From positions 62,001-126,000 of the forward strand of contig NBIV01000008.1 in the NCBI GenBank assembly GCA_003194525.1: a stretch of DNA of 64,000 nt, given 5' to 3'. This DNA comes from Gracilariopsis chorda (Eukaryota > Rhodophyta > Florideophyceae > Gracilariales > Gracilariaceae). Below, one piece after another: positions 20,228 through 34,317 of the stretch. The position numbers and the translations under genes are program-made. A model generated the notes under the pieces. It saw nothing but the letters and a program-made list of their open reading frames with translations. It was not told the origin of the DNA and did no database searches. The first letter of the stretch is position 1. Each line of letters begins with the position of its first letter.

Positions 20228-22769
20228 AGTACACCGCCCACAATCCGCCCCTCTCCACAACCTCCAAGCACCACGAAAAAGACAGCACTTCTGCCTTCAG
20301 TCACTACCCTTCAGTTCAAAAACCGACACTCGACTACACGCCACACCAAATCTCTGCAGCACCTTACACAACCAGACCGACACACTTCCACGAATACCCT
20401 CCAGATCGAAGCACACAACTGGCACCTGAAGTTAAATTGAAGTGCAACGCCCTCAGGGAGGGATTCCTGGTACTTGGATGCTTTCCCGATATTATCGGTT
20501 GTGTACTGTGTATATGAACTACGCCCCACAATGGTGGATATGGACACGTGGGACAGGGTTTTGGGTCAATTGGCGGTTGGCCACAGTAGTGGATGTTGCC
20601 ACGGAATGTGGAGTATTTTAGTTAATTTTATTTATTATTTTCACAATCATTTCTGGAAGCTAGTACTTAGTGCGACGGCGCACTGCCGTCACACCAATAA
20701 ACCTTCCCCAACAAGGGACCCCAACCTGGGGAATTGGCTCTAGTTCTTGCCGCTTCCACGCGTTCTCAACTCCACCTTGGAGGGAAACGCCGTGAACCAC
20801 GGGACCTCTAACCCCCTTGCACACCTAAAGAGACCCATCCTTGGGAGTATAATTGTTCCAATCACATTGTTGTTTTGCCCTGTATAGGGAGTCCTGTCCA
20901 CCGGCATTGCCGTATTTGTTCGTCGCTCTCGCGACTCACCCTCGCCCACTCTTCCTCCTTTCCCTTCACTCTTCCTCCTTTCCCCCTTTCAGGGTAGTAC
21001 ATCCCGCTACCTGCGGCTCTCATGTGCGCATCCGTCCACACACCCCCACTTACGTGGAAACATACCTCTACTGAGGATCACACTCCGCTCACGCGGATAC
21101 CGATTCTTCGCCTTCACCTCCCTGCGCAAGTCGCGAAAGGTGTCCCTGGTCTTACAAACCGGGTTCGCCGTGACACCCCTGGGAGGGCTCTACCCAACTG
21201 GGTTCACCTCGTGAGAGGAAGATCCCGAACGTCTTTCGGTGTTTTTGCCCTTTGGGGCATTGCACCACATAAATCATGCACATCCACGCAAACTCAAACT
21301 CACAGCTCAGAAACGCCTCATCCCCACCATACTAACGTCTCTACCGTATGACAAAAACATCACATGCAGTGCCTGTAAACATGCCCAGGCACACCCATCA
21401 CCACACAAAAGAACAAAACATGCATATCTCCCAGGAGCATACGTACGTTCGGATACAGGCGGCCCCATCAAGCCCACCACTCGACACGGAAATAATCACC
21501 TCCTCATAATCATATGCGCTGCCAGTCACTTCTTCCTTGCGCATTCTGTACTTAATCATAAGGATATGCCTCAATACATCGACAAAATACTCCAACATAT
21601 TCGCCAACGTATGAAACTTTCACTTACAGATTTCAAAAATGCCAACGCCAAGGAATACAAATCGTCCAACATGCAAGTCAAATATGCAAAGCATCAAGTA
21701 ACTCATCATCTTCGCACCCCGCATCAACCCCAATAGAACTCAATTGCCGAGCGAATTAACCACAGCATTATGAACACCGTCCGAGCTAACCTAGACACAA
21801 GTGGAATAGCTTATTCTTTTTGGTAAGATGCCGCTCATGACTCCATCCTCAAATCTAACCTCTTACACCACTCTGCGATAAACATCTCTCCATACCACAA
21901 GTGGCACAACCAAAAACCCACAATCAAACGGCTATATACTTTTGGCCAACTACGCACTATTCCATCATACGCTCCCAAATCGAAACTGCAACTGCGAGCC
22001 AATACCGCCGGATACGTGTACACAGAAAGCCTTTCTCATATTATGGTACTAAACCTGCGGACATCTCAGTAGCAAAGTATACGAGGCCAAGACTTCCCAC
22101 CCTACCACAAACACAAGGATCCCACAGCCACCACCACACAAGCCTTTCAGACCGTGACATGCCGTAACAAATGCTTTCCCACAACAATCGCCATAGACAC
22201 CCCACCCCAGCTACTCACCCCAGCTACGTTGGCAAGAGCGCGTAATTATCCCGGTGCCACTCACTGGCAACACGCACACGATACCGAGCTCCATAATCTG
22301 GACATGTACCAATGCATTCAATAGCTACCACCTGACTTTCGTCCACCAAACAACATGATCATCCCGCTCATGATGCTTTACTGCTACAAAAGGGCAACCA
22401 ATGGAAATGTCACATAACGAAAAGCGCATTGTAACCTGAGAGGGGACCTCATGTAATCGGGTCTTCATTTTGACCCCAAACACACCACCACGTACACGGC
22501 ACACCGCAACACACAGAGGCTACTCTTTGCCCTTCATGCCAAACACCAAACGCCACTAGAACATTTTTACATAACATTCGCGTACCTCCAAGAAAGGTAT
22601 GACCACGAACAACCCGTGTACGTTCGGCAAATGCCACTTTTCGACGGCACTATGAAACACAACAGCATTTACGGTGAAGTCAAGGGTAACCTTTACGGTT
22701 AGCCACCTGCGGCATACTATTACAACAGAGGACTCAAAAAACTACTATTTACATACAAACTCGTCGCAT
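20228..22769 (+). mobile_element. Ty1/copia element W, left part, decayed
   Basis: Copia-type integrase features follow the solo LTR: a C..C zinc motif in NITCSACKHAQAH, then VRSDTGGPIKPTTRHGNNHL, the GP.....GN.. core of copia integrase. Further right are relics of the integrase end and the reverse transcriptase start. It is heavily broken (more than ten breaks overall). It carries a solo gypsy LTR at 20438-21269 and is split at 22769 by element X; it resumes at 46167. No copia LTR was identified at its left end. Confidence 0.75.
20438..21269 (+). mobile_element. Solo gypsy-type LTR, subtype A2, with perfect TSD
   Basis: An 832-bp LTR starts tgaagtgcaacgccctc and ends cattgcaccaca, flanked by the 5-bp target duplication taaat (20433-20437 and 21270-21274). 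It sits in copia element W. A solo LTR with intact TSD is the usual outcome of recombination between the two LTRs of a full element. Confidence 0.93.
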
Positions 22770-23316
22770 TGTCGTATAGTGGTTTTTTTTACCAAAGTGG
22801 TGCCCAAAATACCAGTTCGGTGTGCCACGTGGATGATTGGACCAGGGCGGTATGTCCTAATGTTTATTTTTAATGTTTAGAAATAGTTCTAACTGTTAAC
22901 TACGGTACTGAGGTGCACCACTAGGGTGTACCTCAGACGTGGTACACGTAGCGTGCCATGTCCACGGGGAGTAGAGCTCGCCCGCCCTTAAGGTGAGTGC
23001 CAGCCTCCTCCCCCTTCAAGGGAAATGGTACGCACCTCTTGGATAATTGTGATACCAACTGGTTTTTTACAGTCAAACTTTTTGGTTATCCAACATCTTA
23101 TCAGGTATTACTAGTCCGCCAGTCACCATACCTAGTGACTACCACGCTGGTACGTAGAACTAGCCGACTATCTTGCACCTCTAGTGGTTGGTGCGGCCAC
23201 AGATCCTACCGGTAGCCTTCTTTTCTCCTTCTTGGTCGAGCCCACCCGGGGCTCCCTACAGCCGAGGTCCACACGGACTACCCATTTGTTCATTTACCGT
23301 GTTCAGTTATACCACA
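22770..23316 (+). repeat. 5' LTR of element X (type B)
   Basis: A 547-bp LTR, tgtcgtatagtgg to ttataccaca. It is unrelated in sequence to LTR types A1 and A2. The 3' partner is at 45622-46166. Confidence 0.93.
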
Positions 23317-23319
23317 TTT

Positions 23320-23338
23320 TGGTCTCCCGACCTAGAAT
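23320..23338 (+). other. Primer-binding site of element X
   Basis: tggtctcccgacctagaat starts 4 bases after the LTR. The same 19 bases follow the 5' LTR of element Y, so both use the same primer tRNA. The tRNA was not identified. Confidence 0.75.
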
Positions 23339-23449
23339 TGTGGAGTACCACTTGGTTTTGAAGGAAGCATTTCGAGAAGGAACCGAAACTGGAATACCAC
23401 TTGGTTTTTGGAACCCACTAGGAAGCAATGTCTGTGACCCACCAGTTTA

Positions 23450-26400
23450 TTGGATATGCAGCGACGTACCATACCGTCCATGGGCTCGTCGAGCCACGGC
23501 GCTGGTGAGGCGCCAGACAATGACCTATTGGTACCTTCAACGGATAACCGTGAGATATTGCTCAGTGAAAACACCAACCTGGTCTATGCCGCCGAGAAGG
23601 AGCAGAGGGCACGAGTCGCTGCTCCTCAGGCTATTGATGCAGGTGGGATTGGGACCCCAGTGGGGCCGGAGCCCGACTCTGCGTCTGACCAACTGGTGAA
23701 CCCTGAAGGTGACGTATCATCTGTGGCGATCCCCAAATTGGACTTGGAGAGCATTACCGAAACGCTGATTGAGTGTGCAGTGCACGAACTGCACGACCAG
23801 TTACCGGCTTTAGTGTTTCAATTCCTCGAGCAGGAAGCTCAGGATTACGTCGACTATATGGTGCAAGAGTCTTTGGAAGACCTCCGCAAGGGGTTCACCA
23901 GAGATGCTCATACCAACCCGGGTGCTAACCGACCAAGTTTGGGAAAACCGCATGGGTATCTGGACGTCCTTGCTGTCCAAAACCAGAACCTCCCCAATGA
24001 CCAAACTGGTGATTCACATACCGACCGAGTCCGGTCTGGGGCAGAGCCTCGCGCGAACGAGGGCCCCGAGGTTGTTCACCTCCAGGAACCAATTGGTAGA
24101 GCCAGGCAGGGCGCTGGAGCTGGCGACCCTGGTGGTGATGATGGTGGATCGTCGAGCTCGGAGGATGAACGGCGACGAAGACATAAAGGTAAGAAGAGAC
24201 CATATAAGGGTAAGAAGAAAAGGGGACACCGGTCGGACCCCGATTATTCAAGCCTGGACACCGATTCGCGCTCGAGTGAGGATGACCAAAAAGGTACAAA
24301 AAAACAAAAGGAACAAACCCTGTCGGAGAAAGGGGAAGCCGCACCGTAAGGGGAGAACCACACAGTACGATTCGTCAGTGTCGGGCGAAGACTCTGACAG
24401 TGACCTTGAGGTTATCCAGCCGCTTAACGTCCTGTTCACCAAAGCGGTTGACTATCGGACCTATAGGTTAAGGAAAAGGGATCCTGAGTACACCAACGTG
24501 GTTGCTCAGCGGATAACTGAGCATCACAAGAAGCTTAGCTACCAAATGGGTGAAACGTGCTTTTCAGGCGATGATCCCATTGCGGTCATTGAATTCCTGC
24601 AAAGGTTCAAGGTCGCGTGTGACCAGAATAGGTTTGCGGAAGGAGCTGCCACTTAGTTGTTCCATTTTACCTCAAGGATCAAGCTGCAGACTTGCTGCAC
24701 AGCCTTGTGCAGGGGAACACCATGAAGGTGGATGAGGACTAGTCGGAGATGTCGATCAATTATCCCCAGGTGGTGAACTTCTTTTTGCAAACCTATGCCA
24801 CCGATGAGGTAATACAGGAAGCCTATGGGGAAGTGTTGGCACCCAGGCAAAGGCCCGCCCAGACCGAATTTGAATTTGCTAGAACCTTTCGGGCAACAGC
24901 CTCCCGCTGTGGGAGTGTCTTCACCACCGCTCGGTTAAAGTACATGTTTGCTGATAACGTGGACAAGTCTATTAGGTCTCAGGTACGCAACTACCTGGCT
25001 AACCACCGTAAGGTCGACTATAATGCCCTTGCGAGGTATGCCCAGGGAATTGGTAACACCGTACGGTAGGGGAGCAGAACTACCCCCACCCCACCCGTAC
25101 AGACCATAAAGAGGAAACCGAAACGGTCCCTTCACCATGTCTAGGAAACAACCAGTTCAGAAAGGGGGAACCATCGTGGAAGCCCCAGGCGATCAAGTCA
25201 TCCATTTGGTGAATGCTCCGCTTGGGAGTTTCGCGATGTCTCCCTCGACCTAATGGTCCAGCACCGTAGTGGAGTGGAACCCATCCCCAGGAAGTTCCGC
25301 ACCCACGGTGGTTTCATACCCTACGGCCAATAAACTATTTACCGTAATGTATAATCAACGTGATGCATACATCTCAAGCGGGCCTCTTTCGTTCCAAAGT
25401 GCAACCTCGCAGGTGTATACCGGAGTACCGAAGGCCAACCCAGTGGTATTTCGTGACCCGAAGACTGGTAAGTACCTTTGTTGGTATTGCGTCTCCCCGC
25501 ACCATTTGGCCACCACGTGCCCCAACGTAGCGCCCGAAGCTCGGGATGCTCTGTTGAAGGTACGCCAGGCGAACCATACGGAGATGTTTGGACCAATGGG
25601 TAAACCACCAGTACCGGACATGGGGAGAAATGCTACCAATACGGTCCCTAGACCCACCGTCACGGTGCATACACCAGCAGCTCAGAAGGTTCATTTGGTC
25701 ACAGACGTCGAGAAAACCCCTGATGGCAGCCATCAGGCGGAAAATGGGGAACGGTTGGAGTAGAGGCCACCTCCAACCGTTTACACCTGGAAGGCCCTCC
25801 AGAACCAAGTGGTTTACGTATGGATGATTACCCAATGGTGACTGGTTAAGAAGGCATTTTAGAACAATGGGTTCCTATATTCTTTCTAAAGCACAGTAAC
25901 TATAAGGTAAACATCACCCTAAAAATTACTGCAAACCACATGGTACCAACGGTAACCGTCCTGGACACTGAGGCGGGACCAAATCTGGTGAATGCCAACA
26001 TTCTTTCAAGCGCAAGCCTGAAGAGGGTACAGCCCTGTGTCCTCAACAACCAATTGGTAGATGCGAACAACCGTCCGTTATCGGTTCGTGGAACCATCGA
26101 CTTGATGGTAATTGTCAACACTTTGAGGGTCCACGTTCAGTTTATCGTTGTCAACCAATTGGCCACGAAGTGCATCCTCGGCACTACGTTTATCGATCGC
26201 CACGTCCAGGCGATCTTCCCACGGTCTGGCACGGTCCTGTTCAATGAAGGACCGCGGATTGCCATTATTGGTGACCACAAAGGATCCCAATGGTGGATTG
26301 GTGAAGATGACCATTCACAACCTAAAGGTACGGTCTCCAATATGGTACGGCTTAGTCGACGGGTAACAATAACTCCGATGACCCAAATGGTTGTTCCGGT

Positions 26401-29400
26401 TACCTGTCAGGAACCCGGCCCCATCTCGCTACAGAACCATTCCAAACTGGTGAAGAAACACGTGAAATTATTGGCTGATGGTACCTAACCAACTATTTAC
26501 GGTATACGTCATCAACTTTTGGGGATAAACCCGCCAAGTTACCGAAGAATACCGTAATTGGTCATGCTTACCCAGCGCCGGAAACCATCTTTGCCCTTGT
26601 GAGGTCAACCGAGGTCGGTCACCCTAAGGAGGGGATAGGCAATACCAAAATCACAAAGCCTAACCGCGCAGAACGTCATGGTCCACTGCGCAGGCCATTT
26701 GGAGCAAGTTGCGACGAAGATGACCAAGAAGAAGTAGTAGAAGAGAAGCAAGCAGATGAAGACCATGGAGGGAAAGAAGACGAAGTCTTGCACCATGAAC
26801 GTGGAAAGAAGAAGAAGAAGACAGAAGTAGAAGACCATGAAGGTAAAGAGAAACCTGTAGACTGGAAGGAAGAAGTACATATGGGTATCGGAGATGAGAC
26901 CATTAGGGAGAAGGTTCTCGATATGCTAGAACCGTATAGCACCATGTAGTCGGGGCGCCTCGGAGCTATCAAGGCCCTTAAGCACTGGATCGATCTCATA
27001 CCCGGTGCGAGGCCCATCCACCAACAACCACACCGAGCTGGTCGCAAGGCCCGTGAGGTGGAGCTATAGGATGTGGAGCGCATGCTCCGTTAGGGGGTAG
27101 TCGAACCTGCAAATGCGGAGTGGGCGAGCCCAGTGGTCCTTGTCCAAAAAAGAGGTGATCCCCGTATGCGGTTCTGTGTAGACTATCGAAAACTAAATGC
27201 CGTTACGGTGCGGGATTCTTACCCAATGCCACGAATGGAAGAGTGAATTGATACCTTAGGAGATGCGAATATGTTTACCGCATTGGATGCCAACAGTGTT
27301 TATTGGCAAATGGAAATACCCGAAGAGGACAGAGACAAGACCGCTTTTACTTGTCACGCTGGGCTATTCAGGTTTCTCCGAATGCCATTTGGTCTGAAGA
27401 ATGCGCCAGCCTCGTTTCAGCGAGCGCTGGACATTATCCTATCTAAGGTTAAATGGACCACCGCTTTGGTATACTTAGATGACGTAATCATCTACTCCCG
27501 AACAGTAGAAGAACATTTTGACCTTGTTGGTACAGTACTGAGACTCCTGATGGAGGCGGGTGTTTCCCTCAAACTGAGGAAATGCACCTTCTTCGACCAA
27601 AAGGTGGAGTACTTGGGACAAACTATAAGCCCTGGAAGGTTGGAGGTCACCAAGCGCAATATCCGTGCGGTACAGGAGGCACGTATTCCTACCTCAAAGA
27701 CGGATATCCGTTCCTTTATAGGTCTTTGCAATGTGTACCGTAGGTTCATCAAAGGGTTCGCAAAAATTGTGGCACCCCTGAACCGAAGACTCATGAAAGA
27801 TCAACCAGATCGTTTCGATTGCGTAGGGGTCGAATAAGTGGAAGCCTTACAAGAGGTGAAAGCTGCCCTTCTCCATCCACCAGTATTGGCACTACCCAAA
27901 AGTGGTCTACCCTACACCATCGATACCGATGCTTCGGACGCCCAAACTGGTTGCTGCCTCATTCAGAAGCAAGAGAACGGGGATAAGTGACCAATAGGTT
28001 ATTGGAGTAGAGCCCTGTCCCAGACAGAGCAAAACTACACCGTGACTGAAAAGGAGTGCCTCGCGGTAGTGTGGAGCATGCTCATGCATCGCCCGTACCT
28101 ATATGGTGTTACGTTTACCCTAAGAACAGATCACGATGCCCTTAGGTGGATACTCGGACTGGTGGACGCCTCTGGATGGCTAGCCCAATGGAGACTCCCC
28201 CTACTGGAATTCGAATACGATGTCCAGTACCGTCCAGGTATAAAGCACAACGTGGCTGATGCTATGTCGTGCCTCAACACCAATGGGTTAGAGACCGAAG
28301 AGGTTGAAGACGAAATCCCCTGTTTCACCATCTGTAGAAGCGGAACAATGGGTGATGAAACCTTCAGCGGTATATTTGTAGACTCGGAACCAGAACCCTC
28401 AGGGGGAGAGTCACCAATTTTGGTCGCTGATAAGGATGACCAAATGGACGCTCAAATTACCCGAGAGGAATTCCTAGAAGGTCAATCCAAGGACAAGTAC
28501 TGCAAAAGCTTGTCGGACCACATCGGTACATCTGGATCACAGTTCTTCGACATCGACCATAATGGTTATTTGGTGAGACGATCCTCCCTGAATGGGTCCC
28601 TCCTAAAAGTCGTTCCAGACTCCCTACGGTCCAGGGTTTTGCGTTTCTCGCATTACTATCGCCTTGCAGGTCATCCAGGAGCCACTCGGTTATACTATAC
28701 TCTAAGGAGGAATTTTTGTTGGCCCCATATGACCCACGATGTGTATACCTTCGTAGGTCAGTGCTCATCATGCGTGAAGACCAGATGTCGTTTGCGAAAG
28801 CACGAGAAGTACCTGAAGCTTTTCTACGCAGCGGGTCCCTCGGACTTTATTGCCTTCGACCTGCTAGGGCCACTTCCGAATACCGACAAGGGTTATGAGT
28901 ACGTACTTGTAATCACCGATAGGTTTTCAAAGTTGACCCGCGCGATACCTCTGAGGGATACAAACACGACCACATTAGCCAAGGCGTTCCTCAACCATTT
29001 GGTATACACCTATGGCGCTCCGCTCTACTTGCTTACCGATAACAGTTTGAACCTTGCATCGAAGTTCTTCGAAGCGGTCTGTACCATGCTGGGTGTGAAG
29101 CGCTACTTCACTACCGCTTACCACCCCCAGACCAATGGTCAAGTGGAACGGTACAGAAAGACCGTCGTGGAATGACTCTGACATTACGTGGAGGAACACC
29201 AAACTGGTTGGGACGAGTAGGTTCAACCATTAACGTACCGTATAACCTGCAGGTCCACTGGACTACGCAGACCACACCATTCGATTTGGTTTTGTCGCGT
29301 CCACCTCAAGCGATTGTACTTGAGGCCGAACCAGGAAATGGTAACCATCCAGGTGGAACTACTCCTGCCCAGGTCGAAAAAGACATCCTTAGAAGGTTGC

Positions 29401-30070
29401 GTGCTGCCCTGCGTCATGCAAAAGCCAGAATCACGAAGATCCAGCAGCGGTACAAGAAGGACTATGACCGGAAGGTACAGCACATCACCAAAGTGGTCGC
29501 AGGGGAATATGTCTTTATCGACATTCCACCTGATGGCCAGAGGCCCACGGCAGCCAAGGAGAAGGACGACATTAGAATTGATGCCGACATCAATTTTGAA
29601 CCTCTCCCTAGGGCTACTGGACCTTACAAGGTGATTCGAGCTGACGCTCATACCGCAACGGTACTGATGGACGGGTTGGAAAATACCATTTTGGTCGATC
29701 GAGTGACAAAAGCCCCGAGGCCCGTTCAGGAACTGACTGTGGCACAACACCCAGTGGTCAGAAAACCCGCAAGTTCCCAGACTGCATCGGGAAAAGGCGC
29801 ACCCATTGACCCACCTGTGGTAGAACTCGACGCGTCCCCGCCCAGAGAACGCACGGTTACGAGCGAACCTACCAACCTTGGCCCCGTACTGATACCTGCA
29901 CCAAACTCGGTACAAGCAGACCAGACTTCTGGAGACTCGTTTGCAAAATCTCGCCCACTGGTAACCACAGAGTGTGCAATTGGAACCATTTTTGGTCATG
30001 AGCATACCCTTCGAGGTATTCGATACCGTGTAGGTAGTACGGATGGTCCTCCGAATCGGACACGTTAGAA
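23450..30070 (+). mobile_element. Element X gag-pol region, broken
   Basis: Order of parts: gag with a charged Ser/Arg/Lys-rich middle and a CCHC knuckle (CWYCVSPHHLATTC) near 25480; an aspartic-protease region near 25940-26490; reverse transcriptase about 27120-27840 with YLDD (VYLDDVIIYS); RNase H about 27840-28330 (TLRTDHDALRWI); integrase about 28640-29300 with an HHCC zinc region and FIAFDLLGPLP; a GPY/F module (ATGPYKVIRA) near 29615; and a chromodomain-like remnant near 30000. The order PR-RT-RH-IN is that of Ty3/gypsy. Confidence 0.9.
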
Positions 30071-31310
30071 CCACCTGGTCATATCCCGCGCAACTTCAAA
30101 TTGCGGTATTAGCGCAAGCGAGTACTGGCCCTGCCTCACCCTTGTGTGGTGTGGTACACCACTCTTAGAATGGGGGAAGGGATGTCAATCGCCACCTAGA
30201 CCGCTGGGGTATTAACTTTAACTAATAACTTAATGGCAAATGGGAACTGACCATAAAGACAACAACCCTGGGGGCGCTCGCGCAGACGAAGAAGAAGATG
30301 AAGAAGACGAAGATGGAAGCCGTGCACCGTTAAGGAAGAGGGGACCCGATCATTTGGTGAGTGCACGGACCGCGGAGAGGGAGGTGATTTGGCAGCGTGC
30401 TGTGCACGCGCATGGTGCACGCGACTACCGGACGCGCGAAGGCCGCCAACATGCAACCCAAAAAAATGGGAATTTTTTTATTCATCGAGGTAGTCAGCAC
30501 GCTACACACACGGCCGCGATTGGGTAACCAATTAGGTAAACAGTAATGTGTGTAGCACGCGCGCGCTTGCACGCTCGAAAATCTAAGTATTTTGACCGTG
30601 CAAGGAGCGCAAACCAGCCATCCTGAAGCTCTCAAACGCCCGCGTTTCGGAGCTACGGACCAAAAGGTAGAACCGGGTTTTTGGCACCATCTGAGAGGGT
30701 AATTTGCGCAGGTGATTTTTTGATTCGCTTTTTAAGTAACCTCCAGGGCTGGGTGCCACGCGTAGGTGCATACGCCCAAGGAGGGTATGCAAACCGTGTG
30801 GGTATCATTGCTGGCAAACCATCATAGGGTGCACGCGCCACGCGCACGTGAAACAATGTAGGAGAGTGCCCTACGAGCCCCACCCAAAGGATCCGAGACC
30901 ACCATTACCGGTGCAGGAGATGCTCCATGAGCTCAGACCGTCTTGGTAAGAAAGAACAGGAAAGAGAAGGCGAGCAGGTTACGCAGGATGCAAGTAGATT
31001 TATCGGCCACAAAGGTGTGAACTAAGATAGTCTTTCGACCGCTTGGTCACGGAAAATCCTCCGTCATTGTAGTGACATTCGGACCACCTGCGGGTCCAGC
31101 AGCGGTACCAGACGGATGACTGGAGGAGCACCGCGCACTCGCGCTGCCATGTCCCCAATTTCCCACTGGGCCAGCACGGCGAGACCCATTGGGGCTGGAG
31201 GCCGGAGTGGTAGGTGGAGCACTTGGATAGGTGGGCGGGATCGTGGCGGAAGGGCCCGGAGCGGAGGTACTCGGCGCGGGCATCAGCACATTCCCCACCT
31301 GGTACCGAAC
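30071..31310. other. Element X interior between pol and opposite-strand ORFs
   Basis: About 1.2 kb with no long open frame. It contains a short acidic low-complexity stretch (EDEEDEDG) near 30290. It is part of element X by position. Confidence 0.6.
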
Positions 31311-33458
31311 TCAAGATGCAAGGAGCAGACCTACAAGGGTACCCATAAGTGGATCCCCAGTGGAGCTCACTCCGCTCAGAATGTCTGAAAACTCACCAAC
31401 GTGGTGAGTGACCGCACGGTACAATTCCGGCTGGAAGTTGGTCCGGAATCCACCAAGTTGGTTTAACGTTTCCACATAGGTCGCATGACGCTGGATAAGC
31501 GCTTCCGAAAGGGTGAGCGCTTCCTGAATCGAACGCGGACCAGCACGGTTAAGGCGGGTGACACACAGCTGCTGGATACGCATTAGCGTGTCCGTAACCT
31601 CAGGGGCAGTAGCGGGCTCACCCCCTCCCATCGGATTACTTACAGGACCAATTGGTTGGAATGGACCCCTACGCGGTACGGGAGCGATGTTCGACGGAGG
31701 AACTGGAGGGCGCTGACCAGAAGTACAGGCCATGGAAGTTGCATGGGTGAGAACCTCAGGGGTCTCGACCACATAACCATTCTGGGATTCTTCTCCCAGG
31801 TGGTAGTCACCAGGCAGAGCTTGCTCACCCGGTGAGGAAACCCTTTGACGGTCAGGATCCCACACTTCCCATACTTGGTCAGGACCCCACCGGCGATTCT
31901 CAGCAGCACGGAGGTAGTTGTCCGAGTGGTTTTCGGTGTACACAGTACGGGCGACAATGTCAGAGATATCTAGACGGCAGATCAACTGGATCAACTGCAT
32001 GGGTAAACGGAAGAGGCGACCAACTGGTTGGAACCCACGGGAGTAAAAGGCCGTCTCGGGGCACCGCAAGTTCCAGGTGATACCGTGACGGCCGGCTTCC
32101 AAAGCCAAAATGGCGACCAGGACGGCCCACTCGCAGATTGCAATGGACCATATGGTGTGGTACCGGGGCATAACCGCCCGCGTCAGGCTTCTAAAATAGG
32201 CCAGTACCGGAAGGGTTGGAACCGGTAACCACTGCGGTGCTTCGTACTCATTCCAACAGCGTGGTTGCGGCACGTACCATTGTCGGCAAGCCTCAGTACT
32301 CTGAGAGAAGTACTCAATGAGGTGATAACCATGCGCGGTCTTGACCAAAATATTTCGGTGACGAATGTGCGCCACCGATGCGGGGTCTTCACCCCACCTT
32401 TTACGTTCGAGCCAATGAAACCTGTCATAATGAGATTCAAAGGCCACCAGGTCGAGGTCCAGCTTTAAACAATCTGGTGAAGGACCGGCTGAGGAGAGGA
32501 CATGAACGAGTCACTTGAAGTACAGGAACTCACTGTCACTCTTGAGATAAGGGAAATTCCCAGGAATGGTCGGCGGGATGAAGTACCTGAATGGCGAATG
32601 GTGAGCCTCATGGAGGAAGCAGCTTTGACGACCCGAGCGGTGACGTGTTTCCTTATCCCTTTTGGGCGGGTTGTGCGGAATGGCTGCCAAAGTGTGACTG
32701 TCCCACCTTTTCCCAGAGGAGTACAGCGAAAAATCTGGGTGGTCAAAAGGTTGACCAAGGGGTTCGCTTACCGGAATGGGCCAGGAAGTGGTTTGCAACA
32801 ACTCCCGACGGAAGTCTGACGGGAGCAGGCCAAATTCACCCATATGGGAGGCATCCTCGGTTGTCGCCGTAGGCACATATGGGTCATGTAGCACGCCAGT
32901 CCCAGCGAGGAACCCGTGTGCCACGAGGTTTACCAGTTCAGCCAAAACGGAAGCGGGCATGTTACTACTTTGGTTTGGAAGTGGCAGGACCTGCGAAGTA
33001 CCACACCCGCGCCCACGCAAGCGTGTTACCGACTTGGTGATTCCACTTCGAGGCCCGATGCGGGAGCCGCGAGGGCCGCAAGAACCGCGCCCAGACATGG
33101 TGATCTGGCTGACTGGTTGTGGAAGAGCACCGCGACGGTAGTTGGTTGGGAACCTATCCGACCCGTCTAAATAATCGGGTGGAGAAAACTTTCCAGGTGA
33201 CTGAGGACGCGAATCAGAGTTGGTATGTGCCGACTCGTCGTTGGCGCCAACATATTCGGGCAAGGGAGAGCCAATCGGCTCCACTGGGTTCACATCCCCC
33301 TTATTGGTCTCAAAGTGCGGTATGGGAGCCTTCTCTGCACGTCGATGCACCATAATCGTCAGTCCGCGTTGCACTGGCCCACGTACAAGATGACCCAAAT
33401 GGCCGTGAAGAGCGCTGGGATGGAGAGCCAAGGGCCACAGAGGCGTCCCAGTCATCAC
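31311..33458 (-). mobile_element. Opposite-strand ORF region of element X
   Basis: Two long open frames lie antisense to gag-pol: 32511-33458 (315 codons, Arg/Gly/Pro-rich, with MSGRGSCGPRGSRIG) and 31311-32447 (378 codons). The second has a globular, Trp-rich first half (FHWLERKRWGEDPASVAHIR, CEWAVLVAILALEAGRHGI) and a Pro-rich second half. Element Y carries related opposite-strand sequence in the same place. I recognise no known family. Antisense ORFs at this site are known in some plant Tat-lineage gypsy elements, but no homology to them is claimed. Confidence 0.65.
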
Positions 33459-33518
33459 CGAACTGTCGAAAGCGGAGGAAGACGGAGAGGAAAGTGACTG
33501 AATGGCAAAGGAGGGCAG

Positions 33519-34314
33519 TGAAGTGCAATGCCCTCAGAGAGGGATTCTTGGTACTTGGTTGATTTCCCGAATGTTTCGGTAATGTAGTCATCGCATGAAC
33601 TACGACCACTAATAGTGGATTTGACACGTGGGACACGGAAGAGTCAATTGGCGGTTGGCCACAGTAGTGGGCATGAACCACCAAAGTGGAGTAGTTTAGT
33701 TAATTCTATTTATTATTTTTACACCCATTTCTGGGATGGTTAGTACTTAGTGCGCCGGTGCACTGCCGTCGCACCAGTAAACCTTCCCCAACAAGGGACC
33801 CCAACCTGGGGAATTGGTTCTAGACCGCACCGCCTTCGCGTGTTCTCTACTCCTCTTTGGAGGGAAGCACCGTCGCATACGGGAAGTCTAACCCCCTTTC
33901 CTATCTAAAGGACCCGAGCATTCGGATTGTTATTCCAGCTGTCTTGTTGTTCGCCTTATATAAGGTTTATTAACCGGCACTGCCGTTAGTCTTCGTCACG
34001 ACACTCGTGACTCAGCTCCCCCTTATTTTTCCTTTTACAGGGTGGCTTTCCCGCTACCCACGGCTCGTGTTCACGCGTGCCGCTAACGTGCAAACCTCAC
34101 CTCTGTAGAGGACGACCACACCCATACACCGCTCCTGTGGATATCCTATTCTTGCCTTAAACTCCCTGCGCAAATCGCCACGGGTGGCCTCCGCCTTACA
34201 ACCTGACATAGTCGTGCCACTCCTGGGAGGGCTCTACCCAACTGGGTTCACATCCACGGAGGAAAGATCCCGAACGTCTTTCGGTGTTTCTCCCCTTTGG
34301 GGCGTTGCACCACA
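33519..34314 (+). repeat. 5' LTR of element Y (type A1)
   Basis: A 796-bp LTR, tgaagtgcaatgccctc to gcgttgcaccaca. The ends carry an unusually long inverted match (GCAAYGCCC / GGGCGTTGC). The PBS starts 3 bases later. Confidence 0.94.
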
Positions 34315-34317
34315 AAG

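Noticed and set aside
21022-21351. Frame with MCASVHTPPLTWKHTS, repeated at 42671 and 61170
   Set aside because: It is the translation of an LTR segment in each A2 copy, not a gene.
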